Below are positions 1 to 8,100 of a DNA stretch of 64,000 bases, in pieces. The position numbers and the translations under genes are program-made. Source of the DNA: Candidatus Scalindua sp. (GTDB lineage Bacteria > Planctomycetota > Brocadiia > Brocadiales > Scalinduaceae); NCBI GenBank assembly GCA_021776915.1, contig JAIQZU010000008.1:1-64000 (forward strand). Direction: 5' to 3'. Under the pieces are notes generated by a model. The model worked only from the letters and a program-made list of their open reading frames with translations. It did not search any database and had not been told where the DNA came from. How positions within the stretch are numbered: position 1 is the first letter of the stretch; each line of letters opens with the position of its first letter.

Positions 1-2
1 AT

Positions 3-71
3 GCTTATAAAGATTGGATGAGCCCTGAAAATGACATTTACGATGAGGTCTTTAAAAATGAAGTTAAATAG
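3..71 (+). CDS. C-terminal end of a type II antitoxin (partial)
   Basis: An open frame enters from the left edge and ends at the TAG at 69-71, leaving 22 residues (ending YDEVFKNEVK). It overlaps the ATG of the MazF-like gene at 58 by 14 bases, the usual antitoxin-first layout of a toxin-antitoxin pair. The acidic 'SPENDIYDEVFK' tail resembles the C-termini of small antitoxins that wrap around MazF-type toxins. The DNA-binding part lies outside the window, so its family (AbrB-, CopG- or DUF2281-like) cannot be decided. The call rests mainly on position. Confidence 0.5.
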   Translation, partial: AYKDWMSPENDIYDEVFKNEVK

Positions 72-414
72 AGGCAATATTGTCCTCTGTAAAGTTCCAA
101 TGCCTTCAGAAAAATTGAGGGAGTTTAAACTAAGACCCGGCTTGATTGTTTCTAAGGATTTGAATAATAAAAGACTTGATGATGTGATTATTGCTATTTG
201 TACATCTAATATTTCAAAGCATCAAGAACTAACGCAATACCTTGTTGAAGGAGATGAAGTTGCACAAGCAGGGATAAAGGTTGCGTCGGTGGTTAAATGT
301 GAGTCTTTATTAACCATAAACAAGTCGATGGTTATTAAGGTACTTGGGACGGTTTCTGAGAGTGGGATTCGCAAAGTCAATTCTTGCTTAAAAGACGCTC
401 TGGAATTAAAGTAA
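58..414 (+). CDS. MazF/PemK-family toxin (mRNA interferase-like)
   Basis: The product is 118 aa from the ATG at 58. An upstream in-frame ATG at 31 exists, but starting at 58 gives the family N-terminus 'MKLNRGNIVLCKVP' and overlap with the antitoxin tail. The 'RGNIV' strand, the 'LRPGLIVSKD' segment (RP(A/G)L(I/V)xS is a PemK hallmark) and the C-terminal helix fit a MazF/PemK/Kid fold. Members are sequence-specific endoribonucleases neutralised by the upstream antitoxin. The central region is divergent, so target specificity cannot be inferred. Confidence 0.8.
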   Translation: MKLNRGNIVLCKVPMPSEKLREFKLRPGLIVSKDLNNKRLDDVIIAICTSNISKHQELTQYLVEGDEVAQAGIKVASVVKCESLLTINKSMVIKVLGTVSESGIRKVNSCLKDALELK

Positions 415-812
415 AAAATTTTCCGTAGAGAGTTCCGTAGAGAATATAGCAGGGTCAAAACATCAATAATATATTGGTAGTTTAGGCTCTTTAAAAAGTG
501 ACCAACAAATGAGACCAGCGCCTTTTTTTTAAAAAAGAACTCGACTTCATCCCTTCGGCCTGGCTCAGGACATGCATCAAATACCGCATCTGCCAGTGCG
601 CCTGCCTGTAGGTTGCCTGACTGCGAGCGTTCTCGCTCTGGCAGGGATTCATCCGGGCAAGCACGAATTACACGAAAGAACGGCTTTCCTGTCTGTGTGC
701 AACGCACATATTCTTTTGGGCGGTACACTGATTAGCACCCATTAGTAGATCCATTCAAATCGGGGGACACCATACCTATTTAATTGACTTATTGAAAACA
801 GGTTCATAAAAA
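415..812. other. Intergenic stretch with no credible gene
   Basis: About 400 bases lack a supportable gene. A 168-codon minus frame at 222-728 runs antisense through the toxin and has no family features. The segment around 540-730 differs in base composition (more GC) and contains short inverted words near 'ggcctggctcagg' and 'gcgagcgttctcgc', so it may be an intergenic repeat or debris of a mobile element. Confidence 0.5.
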
Positions 813-1035
813 CTATAATTTTTCTATTTTTTTTTCATCACGTATGTTTTTCTTGTTTGACTGAATAGATCCTGAACTTAATTCAGGACCTTCGGTTTTT
901 TTAAATCCTTTACGAGCCTGGACAATATAGTGACCATCAATAAAGTTGAGAAGAAGTGACTACCCGCCTCGCCTTTGCGGCAGTCTTTGTCCCGGATGCA
1001 ACAGCGCCAATTATGACTATACGTTTTAGTTTCAT
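813..1035 (-). pseudogene. Remnant of an FAD/NAD(P)-disulfide oxidoreductase N-terminus joined to unknown debris
   Basis: On the minus strand an ATG at 1035, after a good ribosome site (GAAGAAAG), opens 'MKLKRIVIIGAVASGTKTAA'. This is the FAD-binding Rossmann start (GxVAxGTxxAxxARR) of NADH oxidase / CoA-disulfide reductase-type flavoproteins. It stops after 32 residues at 937. A neighbouring frame then runs open from about 950 to a TAG at 813 with 'FIDGHYIVQARKGFKK', which I cannot identify. A ~450-aa enzyme is reduced to its first strand-turn-helix, so this is deletion debris, possibly fused to another gene's tail. Confidence 0.6.
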
Positions 1036-1131
1036 TCTTTCTTCTCCCATAAATTATTCAGTAAATCTCCCATCATCCTTTGACACAGATAGTTTATGGA
1101 TGTTTTTTCATGTTGTTAATTCCTGACTATT

Positions 1132-1443
1132 TCAAATTTCCGCATTACTTGACATATATGATACAGTGCCGGTATGGTCAGGGCAATAGCAATAACCACC
1201 GGGGACAGGGCATTCGAAACACGAACACCTTGGATCAATCCTTGGGTCAAAATTGATATAACACCAGGAAGGCTTAGTTGTAGCTCCCAGGCCTACACCA
1301 CGGACTAACTGTTGAAAGTTATTCTCAACACCTGCCTGCATCTTGTTTATGCATGAATTCCAGGTCTCTGCACTTAAATAAATGACAACCGAAAGTATCG
1401 TGCATATCAAGATACTTAAAGACAAGAGAGATTTTCTTCTCAT
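1132..1443 (-). CDS. Small exported or membrane-anchored Cys-rich protein
   Basis: The product is 103 aa, family not recognised. Residues 1-8 are basic (MRRKSLLS), followed by a hydrophobic stretch to about residue 25, giving a signal peptide or anchor. The C-terminal half carries clustered cysteines (C-S-C-F-E-C-P and Y-C-Y-C-P), suitable for a metal site or disulfides. Its start overlaps the stop of the cupredoxin gene by four bases (ATGA), so the two are translationally coupled and probably act in the same periplasmic process. Function unknown. Confidence 0.7.
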   Translation of the reverse strand: MRRKSLLSLSILICTILSVVIYLSAETWNSCINKMQAGVENNFQQLVRGVGLGATTKPSWCYINFDPRIDPRCSCFECPVPGGYCYCPDHTGTVSYMSSNAEI

Positions 1444-2159
1444 TTTCTTTTATTTAATTGAAAATCCATGCTTGTCGTCTTTCCTGCTACTATGGTTACA
1501 TCTTTAGTCACAGTCCTGAGCTTTTCGTGCCATGCACTTAGTTTGTAGGTACCTGGTGGCACATTTTCTATCTTGAAAGCTCCATCCCTTCCGGTAAGAG
1601 AAAAATATGGATTATCAAGCACAAGCACAAAGGCCGACATCTCTGCATGGACGTTACACAAAAGAGGGATCTCGCCTGCTTCATCGAAAGTAACATGTTT
1701 TACAACACCTACATCATAAGTGCCAAGATTAAACTGCATACAACAGTCCGGTGGAGAAAAGACATTATGGCGCACAAGGTCACTATTCGGAAAATCAATC
1801 GTTGTACCCTTTTGTACGGCTATTACATGAGGAACAAAAGTTAAATTATATTGGTCTAAGATTCCGTGCTCCTCTGGGGCAGGGTATTTATTGTCACCTA
1901 CTTTTTCAATATAAACAACTACATCTTCCGGATACCTGGTTCTTTTACATTCTACATTTCCCGTAATAGATCCGCCATTCTCAACCTTAACCTCTATCTT
2001 TATTTCTCGTTTTAATTTCTGCATGGCTTTCATTAAGTCTTCCTGCATGATTTTGGCCTGATCTTCAGTCAGGGTCTTTTCATCTTCCCGGGCGTTAGCA
2101 TGTGAAACAAATAAGATCAACGCGAAAACAACAATAATTGCTAAGCAATAGTGCTTCAT
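1440..2159 (-). CDS. Exported cupredoxin-domain protein with C-terminal carboxypeptidase-regulatory-like domain
   Basis: The product is 239 aa. Residues 1-23 form a signal peptide ending in AxA (SHANA). The central domain has type-1 copper-like ligands: a His in 'LVRHNVFSPP', then Cys, His and Met in 'LLCNVHAEM'. The last ~65 residues ('FSLTGRDGAFKIENVPPGTY') match the beta-sandwich carboxypeptidase regulatory-like/CnaB-type domain. The arrangement resembles plastocyanin-like proteins annotated as methylamine-utilisation proteins. Probable role is periplasmic electron transfer or copper binding. Start is supported by an upstream AAAGGAGG. A charged coiled segment (residues 25-50) precedes the copper domain. 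Confidence 0.8.
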   Translation of the reverse strand: MKHYCLAIIVVFALILFVSHANAREDEKTLTEDQAKIMQEDLMKAMQKLKREIKIEVKVENGGSITGNVECKRTRYPEDVVVYIEKVGDNKYPAPEEHGILDQYNLTFVPHVIAVQKGTTIDFPNSDLVRHNVFSPPDCCMQFNLGTYDVGVVKHVTFDEAGEIPLLCNVHAEMSAFVLVLDNPYFSLTGRDGAFKIENVPPGTYKLSAWHEKLRTVTKDVTIVAGKTTSMDFQLNKRK

Positions 2160-2202
2160 TTATTATAACCTCCTTTTCTTTTGATTAAAATGAACTCAAG
2201 GA

Positions 2203-2796
2203 TCAATGATTCTCTTTATACTCTCGTATGATCTGACGAACCTCGTCCAGTGTAAATCCGTATGTCTTCTTTAGGTCTCCCAGACATTCATCTTCTGCTA
2301 AATCAGGCGGTAGTCCAAGCCGTTTAATTAAATGTTCTGACGGTACTCCGGTAGCCTTTTCCGCCTCACGTAAAGTCATTGATCCCCACACTTGAACATT
2401 ACCATGCTGTACTGAAAGTAGGTTACGTCCACTACGGCTTTCAATAGTTGTATCAATCGGGCTCAATAACGGAGCGATACCCAGCGCTATGAGGCCAACT
2501 ACTCCTACAATGCCCAAACCCGCACGTAATCCGGATTCTTCACGGGGCCTGCCGGTAATTATGTTTATTATCCAACGCCAATGAAGCAGCAGATGCATTG
2601 CTAAAAGACCCAGAAAGACAATCGAAATCCAGAAATGAATATCACCCCATTCATGGCGGTCTAATCCCCAGATTGTACTGAATCGTCTGCTGCCTGGTGG
2701 AAGAACATAACGCATCAATACACCTGTAGTAGTCAAGAAAACAAATCCAGAAAATGCAATCGCATCAAATATGAAGTTGAGTTTCGAACGTTTCAT
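2203..2796 (-). CDS. DUF4405-type membrane protein (cytochrome b-like)
   Basis: The product is 197 aa with about three membrane helices in the first 115 residues. Histidines in 'DRHEWGDIHFWIS' and 'AMHLLLHWRW' are spaced like the haem or metal ligands of small cytochrome-b-like DUF4405 proteins. The soluble C-terminus contains 'KRLGLPPDLAEDECLGDLKK' and a 'YGFTLDEVRQII' helix, a module often attached to DUF4405. It lies between two exported-protein genes and may be an electron-transfer membrane partner of the downstream cupredoxin, which is inference. Start ATG follows AAAGGAGC. Confidence 0.75.
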   Translation of the reverse strand: MKRSKLNFIFDAIAFSGFVFLTTTGVLMRYVLPPGSRRFSTIWGLDRHEWGDIHFWISIVFLGLLAMHLLLHWRWIINIITGRPREESGLRAGLGIVGVVGLIALGIAPLLSPIDTTIESRSGRNLLSVQHGNVQVWGSMTLREAEKATGVPSEHLIKRLGLPPDLAEDECLGDLKKTYGFTLDEVRQIIREYKENH

Positions 2797-2866
2797 TTTG
2801 CTCCTTTTAAATCTTCAGATTTTTAGTTTTATAACGCCAGCTCAAATTGAGTGGGCTTAAGTTAAA

Positions 2867-3730
2867 CTAGCGTCGTCTCCAACCACTCCAGGCTGGAAAA
2901 CCATTCTCATCTCTGAGTTTTAGTATTTCGTCGTCTTTTGTAACTTCAGCAGCAATTATTGCCGGTTTTCCATTATAGTCGATCCTTGATCCTGTGATTA
3001 CCACTTTGTCATTTGGCTCAATCGTCATTTCCTGGTTCTCAATGAACCATCCGGGGCCTAAATGAACGGGTATAGTTTCCTTGCCGGTTTTCAGTGTTAA
3101 ATGGATGCCGTAAGACATGCCTTTACCGGGAGTGATTTTGTCTATACTAATCACTTCGCCACTGATGGTTTCAACAGTTTGAGGGTTATACATCCTTCCG
3201 TAATCAGCTTTAGGCCCCCAGCCTCCACTTCCTTTCCACTTCATCCCCTGTTGAGTGGGAGGTTGAACGGCAGAGCGTTGTCTCCAACCACGCCAGGCGG
3301 GAAAACCATCTTCATCTCTGAGTACTAATATTTCTTCTCCCTTTTTTACTTCATAAGCAATGATTGCCGGTTTTCCATCAGAAGTGATTATTGAACCTTT
3401 GATTTCGACATTGTCATCAGGTTCAATCGTAACGTCCTGGTTTTCAATGTACCATCCTGGCCCTAAATGAACAGGTACGTTTCCCTTGTCAGTTTTCACA
3501 GTTAAATGAACACCGTAAAACATATCTTTCCCATGGATGATCTTGTCTACGCTTACAACTTTACCACTGATGGTTTCTGATGTTTCTGCCTGGAACACCC
3601 TGCAATATGGGGAGCCTAATCCCCAACCTCCGCCTCCTCTCCATCCCTTTCCACGCTGAGCGGAAGACTCAGATGTATAAAGTAAACCGCAAATGCAAAT
3701 TACTAATAATAAGGTAAACATATTCTTCAT
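2867..3730 (-). CDS. Exported protein with two tandem copies of a ~123-residue domain
   Basis: The open frame extends to 3838, but the start chosen is the ATG at 3730. It follows AAAAGGAGGATAAA and gives a signal peptide (MKNMFTLLLVICICGLL ... SSAQ). The 287-aa product has two similar repeats, each running from a Gly/Trp-rich 'GGWG' segment through 'TISGxVxSxDKI', 'VPVHLGPGW(Y/F)IENQ' and 'GKPAIIAxEV' to 'GFPAWxGWR(Q/R)R'. The alternating beta pattern suggests an OB-like fold, perhaps ligand or metal binding. No catalytic residues recognised. Repeats are similar throughout, indicating a relatively recent internal duplication. Confidence 0.75.
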   Translation of the reverse strand: MKNMFTLLLVICICGLLYTSESSAQRGKGWRGGGGWGLGSPYCRVFQAETSETISGKVVSVDKIIHGKDMFYGVHLTVKTDKGNVPVHLGPGWYIENQDVTIEPDDNVEIKGSIITSDGKPAIIAYEVKKGEEILVLRDEDGFPAWRGWRQRSAVQPPTQQGMKWKGSGGWGPKADYGRMYNPQTVETISGEVISIDKITPGKGMSYGIHLTLKTGKETIPVHLGPGWFIENQEMTIEPNDKVVITGSRIDYNGKPAIIAAEVTKDDEILKLRDENGFPAWSGWRRR

Positions 3731-3887
3731 TTTATCCTCCTTTTCTTTAGCCCACTCAATTAAGAGCGTAAAAAATATTAAACAGTCATAAAATTGTTTA
3801 ACTAATATAAACCTCAGTTGTTCCCTGTTTTCAACCAACAGACAAAGTTAATCAACCGTAATAACCTGCCGGGCACAGGTGCATTTA

Positions 3888-5018
3888 TCAGGAGATAGTC
3901 TTTTTGAACCTTTTCGATGCCAGCCATAACGTAGCTAGGCCCATCACCGCAAGGATAATCATTTGTGGCCAGAGGATATCGGGCCCCACACCCTTGAGAA
4001 ATATGCCACGGATGATTACTAGGAAGTACCGTAGTGGATTCAGATAGGTAAACCACTGGATAGCTAACGGCATATTAGCGATGGGAAACATGAACCCTGA
4101 AAGGAGTACTGCAGGAAAATAGAAAAAGAAGGTGCTCATCATAGCTTCCTGCTGGGTCTGGCTTATCGTTGAAATCAGAAGCCCCACACCAAGTGTTGAC
4201 ATCAGGTATAGTAATGTTGCAACAAAGAGTAGTAACAGGCTGCCCCGTATAGGTACCTCAAACCAGAACACTCCGAGGAGAGTAATCATGACCACATCGG
4301 CAAAACCAATCAGAGCAAAAGGCAAGGTCTTGCCGAGTATGAACTCTGTCTGTGTAATCGGGGTGACCATAATCTGTTCCATAGTTCCGATTTCTTTCTC
4401 TCGTACAACTGCCATACTGGTAAGCATCAGGGTTATAAGCATCACAATGATCGCAATTGTGCCGGGTACGTAAAAGTTACGGCTCTCAAGGTTTTCATTG
4501 AACCATGCACGCGTCTGCATTTCCACGCGGCCAGGTTCCAGAGCCTGACCTTTCAGTCGTGTAAATCGTGTGATGAGAATTTTTTGTGAAAACTGACCAA
4601 CTATCCTGGCGCTATAATCCAGGACGATTCCTGCCGTGTTGGAATCGGTTCCATCTACGATTACCTGAAGCTGGGCGGTTCTTCCAGCCCACAGGTCTTC
4701 CCCGAAGCCCTTGTTCAAGCGCAGGACTGCCCTGACTTTACCACGGTCTATTAAATATTGGTCTCGACCTTCGCTTTCAATATACTCTACGACGTCAAAA
4801 TATCCGGAATTCGCAAACCTGCTCACCAACTCCCGGCTCACAACGCTGTTATCGAGATCATAGACTGCTGTTGCAATGTGCTTGACGTCAGTAGTCACCG
4901 CATACCCGAAAATGAGCACCTGGATAACAGGTGTCAGAAAAATCATCCCCTTCATCTTCGGATCCCGGAATATCTGGATGAATTCCTTGATAAGTATATG
5001 CTTAATACGTTCAAACAT
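3888..5018 (-). CDS. ABC-2 type exporter permease (YbhR-like)
   Basis: The product is 376 aa. The N-terminal 'LIKEFIQIFRDPKMKG' amphipathic segment precedes TM1, a ~150-residue extracytoplasmic domain follows (with 'VDGTDSNTAG'), then five membrane helices carry the conserved 'VREKEIGTMEQIMVTPI' coupling motif. This is the ABC2_membrane_3 layout of YbhR/YhhJ permeases. It is the last gene of a five-gene minus-strand operon (MFP, two ATPases, two permeases) and starts 3 nt after the preceding permease. It should pair with that paralogue to form the heterodimeric channel of a drug or cell-envelope exporter. Substrate is not predictable. Confidence 0.88.
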   Translation of the reverse strand: MFERIKHILIKEFIQIFRDPKMKGMIFLTPVIQVLIFGYAVTTDVKHIATAVYDLDNSVVSRELVSRFANSGYFDVVEYIESEGRDQYLIDRGKVRAVLRLNKGFGEDLWAGRTAQLQVIVDGTDSNTAGIVLDYSARIVGQFSQKILITRFTRLKGQALEPGRVEMQTRAWFNENLESRNFYVPGTIAIIVMLITLMLTSMAVVREKEIGTMEQIMVTPITQTEFILGKTLPFALIGFADVVMITLLGVFWFEVPIRGSLLLLFVATLLYLMSTLGVGLLISTISQTQQEAMMSTFFFYFPAVLLSGFMFPIANMPLAIQWFTYLNPLRYFLVIIRGIFLKGVGPDILWPQMIILAVMGLATLWLASKRFKKTIS

Positions 5019-5021
5019 GGC

Positions 5022-6155
5022 TTACTCCAGTTTCTTTTTAAATTTTACATTTGCCAGTACCACCATGGCAGCGCCAAAGATGGTCAAAAGTCCGGCCTCT
5101 ACAGCCAGAATCTCAAGCCCGACACCTTTCAGGTAGATACCTTTGAGTATAATCACGAAGTATCTTGCCGGAATCACATAAGTAATCAACTGGATCGCCT
5201 TCGGCATGTTACTGATCGAATACATGAAATCAGAAAGCAGGAATGAGGGCAGAAATGTCAACACCATAGCCAGTTGGCTGGCCAGAAGCTGACTTTTAGT
5301 AAGTATACTGATCGCCATGCCCAGTGACAGCGCTCCTGCCAGGAAGATCACCGCCATACCAAAGAGCAAAGCCACATTGCCGCGCAACGGTACGTGAAAA
5401 AGAAACTCGCCCATAAGCACAGCCAGCAGTACATCAAACATACCGATGGCAAAGTAAGGCAGAAGTTTGCCAAGGATCAACTCGGGTACTTTTACCGGTG
5501 TAGAGATGAGCTGCTCCATGGTGCCTCGTTCCCATTCGCGGGCTACTGTCAGTGAGGTAAGGAGCGCTGCAATGACCATCATAATCACGGCAATAAGTCC
5601 CGGAATGATATAATTCTTAGATTCCATATCGGCATTGAACCAGACACGTGTTTGCATGTCTACGGGTGGATAGAGTTTGCGTCCACCAGTACGTTGAATA
5701 TCACGAACAGCAATATCCTGAGAGTAGGTCTGGGCAACTACATCAACATATCCAATTGCAATAGTCGCTGTGTTGGAATCACTCCCGTCTACAATCAATT
5801 GGACAGGGGCAGAGCGGCCTGACTCGATAAGACCGGCAAAGTCCGTCGGGATAATGAGGGCTACAAAGGCGTCGCCGGAATCTATAGCCCTTTCTACTTC
5901 CCTGTAGTTGCGAACATAGCCATTAAGCGAGAAGTAACGGGAACCTTCAAAACGACTGATAAACTCTCTGCTTATCTGGGATTCACTCTGGTCCCAGACT
6001 GACATAGGCACGTTCTCGACATCAAGTTTCAATGCATAACCAAATAATACCAGCAGCATCATCGGAATAACGACTGCCATGCCCAGGCTCCTCGGATCGC
6101 GGAAGATATGGGTAAATTCTTTACGGGCGATTGCCCGAACACGAAATAATTTCAT
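5022..6155 (-). CDS. ABC-2 type exporter permease (YbhS-like)
   Basis: The product is 377 aa, a paralogue of the following gene. It shows 'ARKEFTHIFRDPRSLG' before TM1, an extracytoplasmic domain containing 'IVDGSDSNTAT', and 'AREWERGTMEQLISTPV' at the cytoplasmic coupling position. ABC2_membrane_3 family. The two permeases are adjacent and co-oriented, as ybhS and ybhR are in enterobacteria. A 35-nt gap separates it from the upstream ATPase. Confidence 0.88.
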   Translation of the reverse strand: MKLFRVRAIARKEFTHIFRDPRSLGMAVVIPMMLLVLFGYALKLDVENVPMSVWDQSESQISREFISRFEGSRYFSLNGYVRNYREVERAIDSGDAFVALIIPTDFAGLIESGRSAPVQLIVDGSDSNTATIAIGYVDVVAQTYSQDIAVRDIQRTGGRKLYPPVDMQTRVWFNADMESKNYIIPGLIAVIMMVIAALLTSLTVAREWERGTMEQLISTPVKVPELILGKLLPYFAIGMFDVLLAVLMGEFLFHVPLRGNVALLFGMAVIFLAGALSLGMAISILTKSQLLASQLAMVLTFLPSFLLSDFMYSISNMPKAIQLITYVIPARYFVIILKGIYLKGVGLEILAVEAGLLTIFGAAMVVLANVKFKKKLE

Positions 6156-6190
6156 CGTTACACACTACCTTTAATAAAAAATAAATTACT

Positions 6191-7165
6191 TTATTGCCGT
6201 ACCTCATGTTGAGGTTGGTCAGCCCTGTCACGGGCCTCTATGAGCGATACAAACACATCCTCCATCGAGGGGACAATCTTTTCGACACGTGAAACCTGAT
6301 AGCCCTGCTCATGGAGGAAATCCCGTATTGTGCCTGTTGCTGTTTCTGCATCTTCAACAATCACATGTAGTCCTCTGCCAAACAGAGCAACCTCCTTAAC
6401 TCCCGTAAGCTTTTCAATCTTGTCCATTGCATTATGGGAATGCTCGCACATGACTTCAAGGACATCCTCCTGCATGAGTTCTGTCTTGAGCACACCTGGT
6501 GTGCCTATGGCAGTTAACTCCCCACGGTAGATGAGCCCTATCCGGTCACAATATTCTGCCTCGTCCATATAATGGGTGGTAACAAATATTGTTACACCTC
6601 TTCCGGAGAGTTCGTAGATCAGGTCCCAGAACTGACGTCTGCTGATGGGATCCACACCGGAAGTCGGTTCATCAAGAAATAGTATAGGTGGTTCGTGGAG
6701 AATTGCACAACCCAGCGCCAACCTCTGCTTCCAACCACCCGACAGAATGGCCGTTTTTGACTGCCGATGCTCCTTGAGACCGGCCATCTCAATAACCCAT
6801 TCCTTCCGTTCCTTTTTCTTTCCTGGAGCGATGCGATAAATGCCACTGTAAAAATCAATATTTTCTTCAACAGTTAAATCTTCATAAAGTGAAAACTTCT
6901 GGCTCATGTAACCAATGTGATTTTTTATCCGTTCTGCTTCAGTTCTGATATCGTACCCAGCCACGGTTCCCGTACCGCCGGTTGGTGTAAGAAGACCACA
7001 GAGCATCCGTATAGTCGTGGATTTACCGGCTCCGTTAGGACCGAGGAAGCCAAATATCTCACCCCTGGCAATCTCGAAACTAATGCGGTTCACCGCAATA
7101 AAGTTGCCAAATCGCCTTTCCAGACCCTTTACAACAACGGCTTTCACATTATCATTGACGTTCAA
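6191..7165 (-). CDS. ABC exporter ATPase (second ATPase, YbhF C-half-like)
   Basis: The product is 324 aa. Walker A is 'GPNGAGKSTT', Q-loop 'YMSQKFSLYEDLTVEEN', signature 'LSGGWKQR', Walker B 'ILFLDEP', then 'TSGVDPISRR' and H-loop 'TTHYMDEA'. All catalytic residues are intact. A ~90-residue C-terminal tail ends 'PSMEDVFVSLIE', typical of drug-exporter ATPases. It overlaps the previous ATPase by four bases. In E. coli YbhF the two ATPases form one polypeptide; here they are separate genes expected to heterodimerise. Confidence 0.9.
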   Translation of the reverse strand: MNVNDNVKAVVVKGLERRFGNFIAVNRISFEIARGEIFGFLGPNGAGKSTTIRMLCGLLTPTGGTGTVAGYDIRTEAERIKNHIGYMSQKFSLYEDLTVEENIDFYSGIYRIAPGKKKERKEWVIEMAGLKEHRQSKTAILSGGWKQRLALGCAILHEPPILFLDEPTSGVDPISRRQFWDLIYELSGRGVTIFVTTHYMDEAEYCDRIGLIYRGELTAIGTPGVLKTELMQEDVLEVMCEHSHNAMDKIEKLTGVKEVALFGRGLHVIVEDAETATGTIRDFLHEQGYQVSRVEKIVPSMEDVFVSLIEARDRADQPQHEVRQ

Positions 7166-8100
7166 GGTAATTTACCTCCTTCTCTCCCGGAAAGGACTGA
7201 AACGAATACGTCCTCAAGTGAAGGATCGATAGTCCGGATGCCGCTGAGCTTTAGGCCTGCCTTTATAAGCGCTTCTTTCGTTTGAGTTGTGGCCTTGTCA
7301 GGTTCATGGGTAACAACATGTAAACAGTCACCAAAAAGCCCCACAGAATCAGCCTGGAGTTGCTCGCGAAGTATGACCATTGCCCTGCGTGGTTCTGAGG
7401 AACGAATCTCCATGATAGTACCGCTCATAAGCTTCTTCACCTCATCCGGTGTTCCACAGGCGAGCAATCTGCCTTTATTTATAAGTCCTACCCTGTTGCA
7501 TCGCTCGGCCTCATCAAGATAGGCAGTCGATACAAAGATTGTGACCTTCTCGTGGAGTAAATGATACAGAATACGCCAGAAATCACGGCGGGATACGGGG
7601 TCTACACCATTAGTAGGTTCATCCAGGAAGAGCACCTTTGGGGTATGGATTAAAGCACATACAAGACCGAGTTTTTGTTTCATTCCACCTGAGAGATTTC
7701 TTGCCAGACGTTTTCTGAAGGGGGTCAGATTGCTGAATGCCAGGAGGTTGTCTGTTTTTGCTCTTCTACCTTTGCGAGGGACTCTATATATGTCTGCATA
7801 AAAGTCTATGTTTTCTTCCACTGTGAGATCTGAATAGAGACCAAATCTCTGACTCATATAGCCGATTTCCTCCTTGATTGCCTCAGCTTCATTCACAATA
7901 TGGAGACCACCAACCCAGGCATCGCCTGATGTGGGTTCCATAATAGAGGTCAGGAGACGCATTGTTGTTGACTTGCCCGCGCCATCCGGTCCTACAAGGC
8001 CGAATATCTCACCTTCTGCAACAGTAAAAGTAAGGCCGTCGACTGCGCTTAACTCTCCGAATGATTTTGTCAGGGCCTCAGTTACTATGGCTTCCATCAC
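7162..8100 (-). CDS. ABC exporter ATPase (first ATPase, YbhF N-half-like)
   Basis: The product is 312 aa with Walker A 'GPDGAGKSTTMR', Q-loop 'YMSQRFGLYSDLTVEEN', signature 'LSGGMKQK', Walker B 'VLFLDEP' and 'TNGVDPVSRR'. The switch position reads 'VSTAYLDEAE', where most ATPases have a His. The catalytic H-loop histidine therefore appears replaced by Ala, suggesting one degenerate nucleotide site in a heterodimer with the next ATPase. It overlaps the MFP gene by four bases at its 5' end and the second ATPase at its 3' end. Confidence 0.9.
   Translation of the reverse strand: MMEAIVTEALTKSFGELSAVDGLTFTVAEGEIFGLVGPDGAGKSTTMRLLTSIMEPTSGDAWVGGLHIVNEAEAIKEEIGYMSQRFGLYSDLTVEENIDFYADIYRVPRKGRRAKTDNLLAFSNLTPFRKRLARNLSGGMKQKLGLVCALIHTPKVLFLDEPTNGVDPVSRRDFWRILYHLLHEKVTIFVSTAYLDEAERCNRVGLINKGRLLACGTPDEVKKLMSGTIMEIRSSEPRRAMVILREQLQADSVGLFGDCLHVVTHEPDKATTQTKEALIKAGLKLSGIRTIDPSLEDVFVSVLSGREGGKLP

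Noticed and set aside
222-728. 168-codon minus-strand open frame
   Set aside because: It runs antisense through the MazF-like toxin, has a biased composition without domain features, and its upstream half lies in repeat-like DNA.
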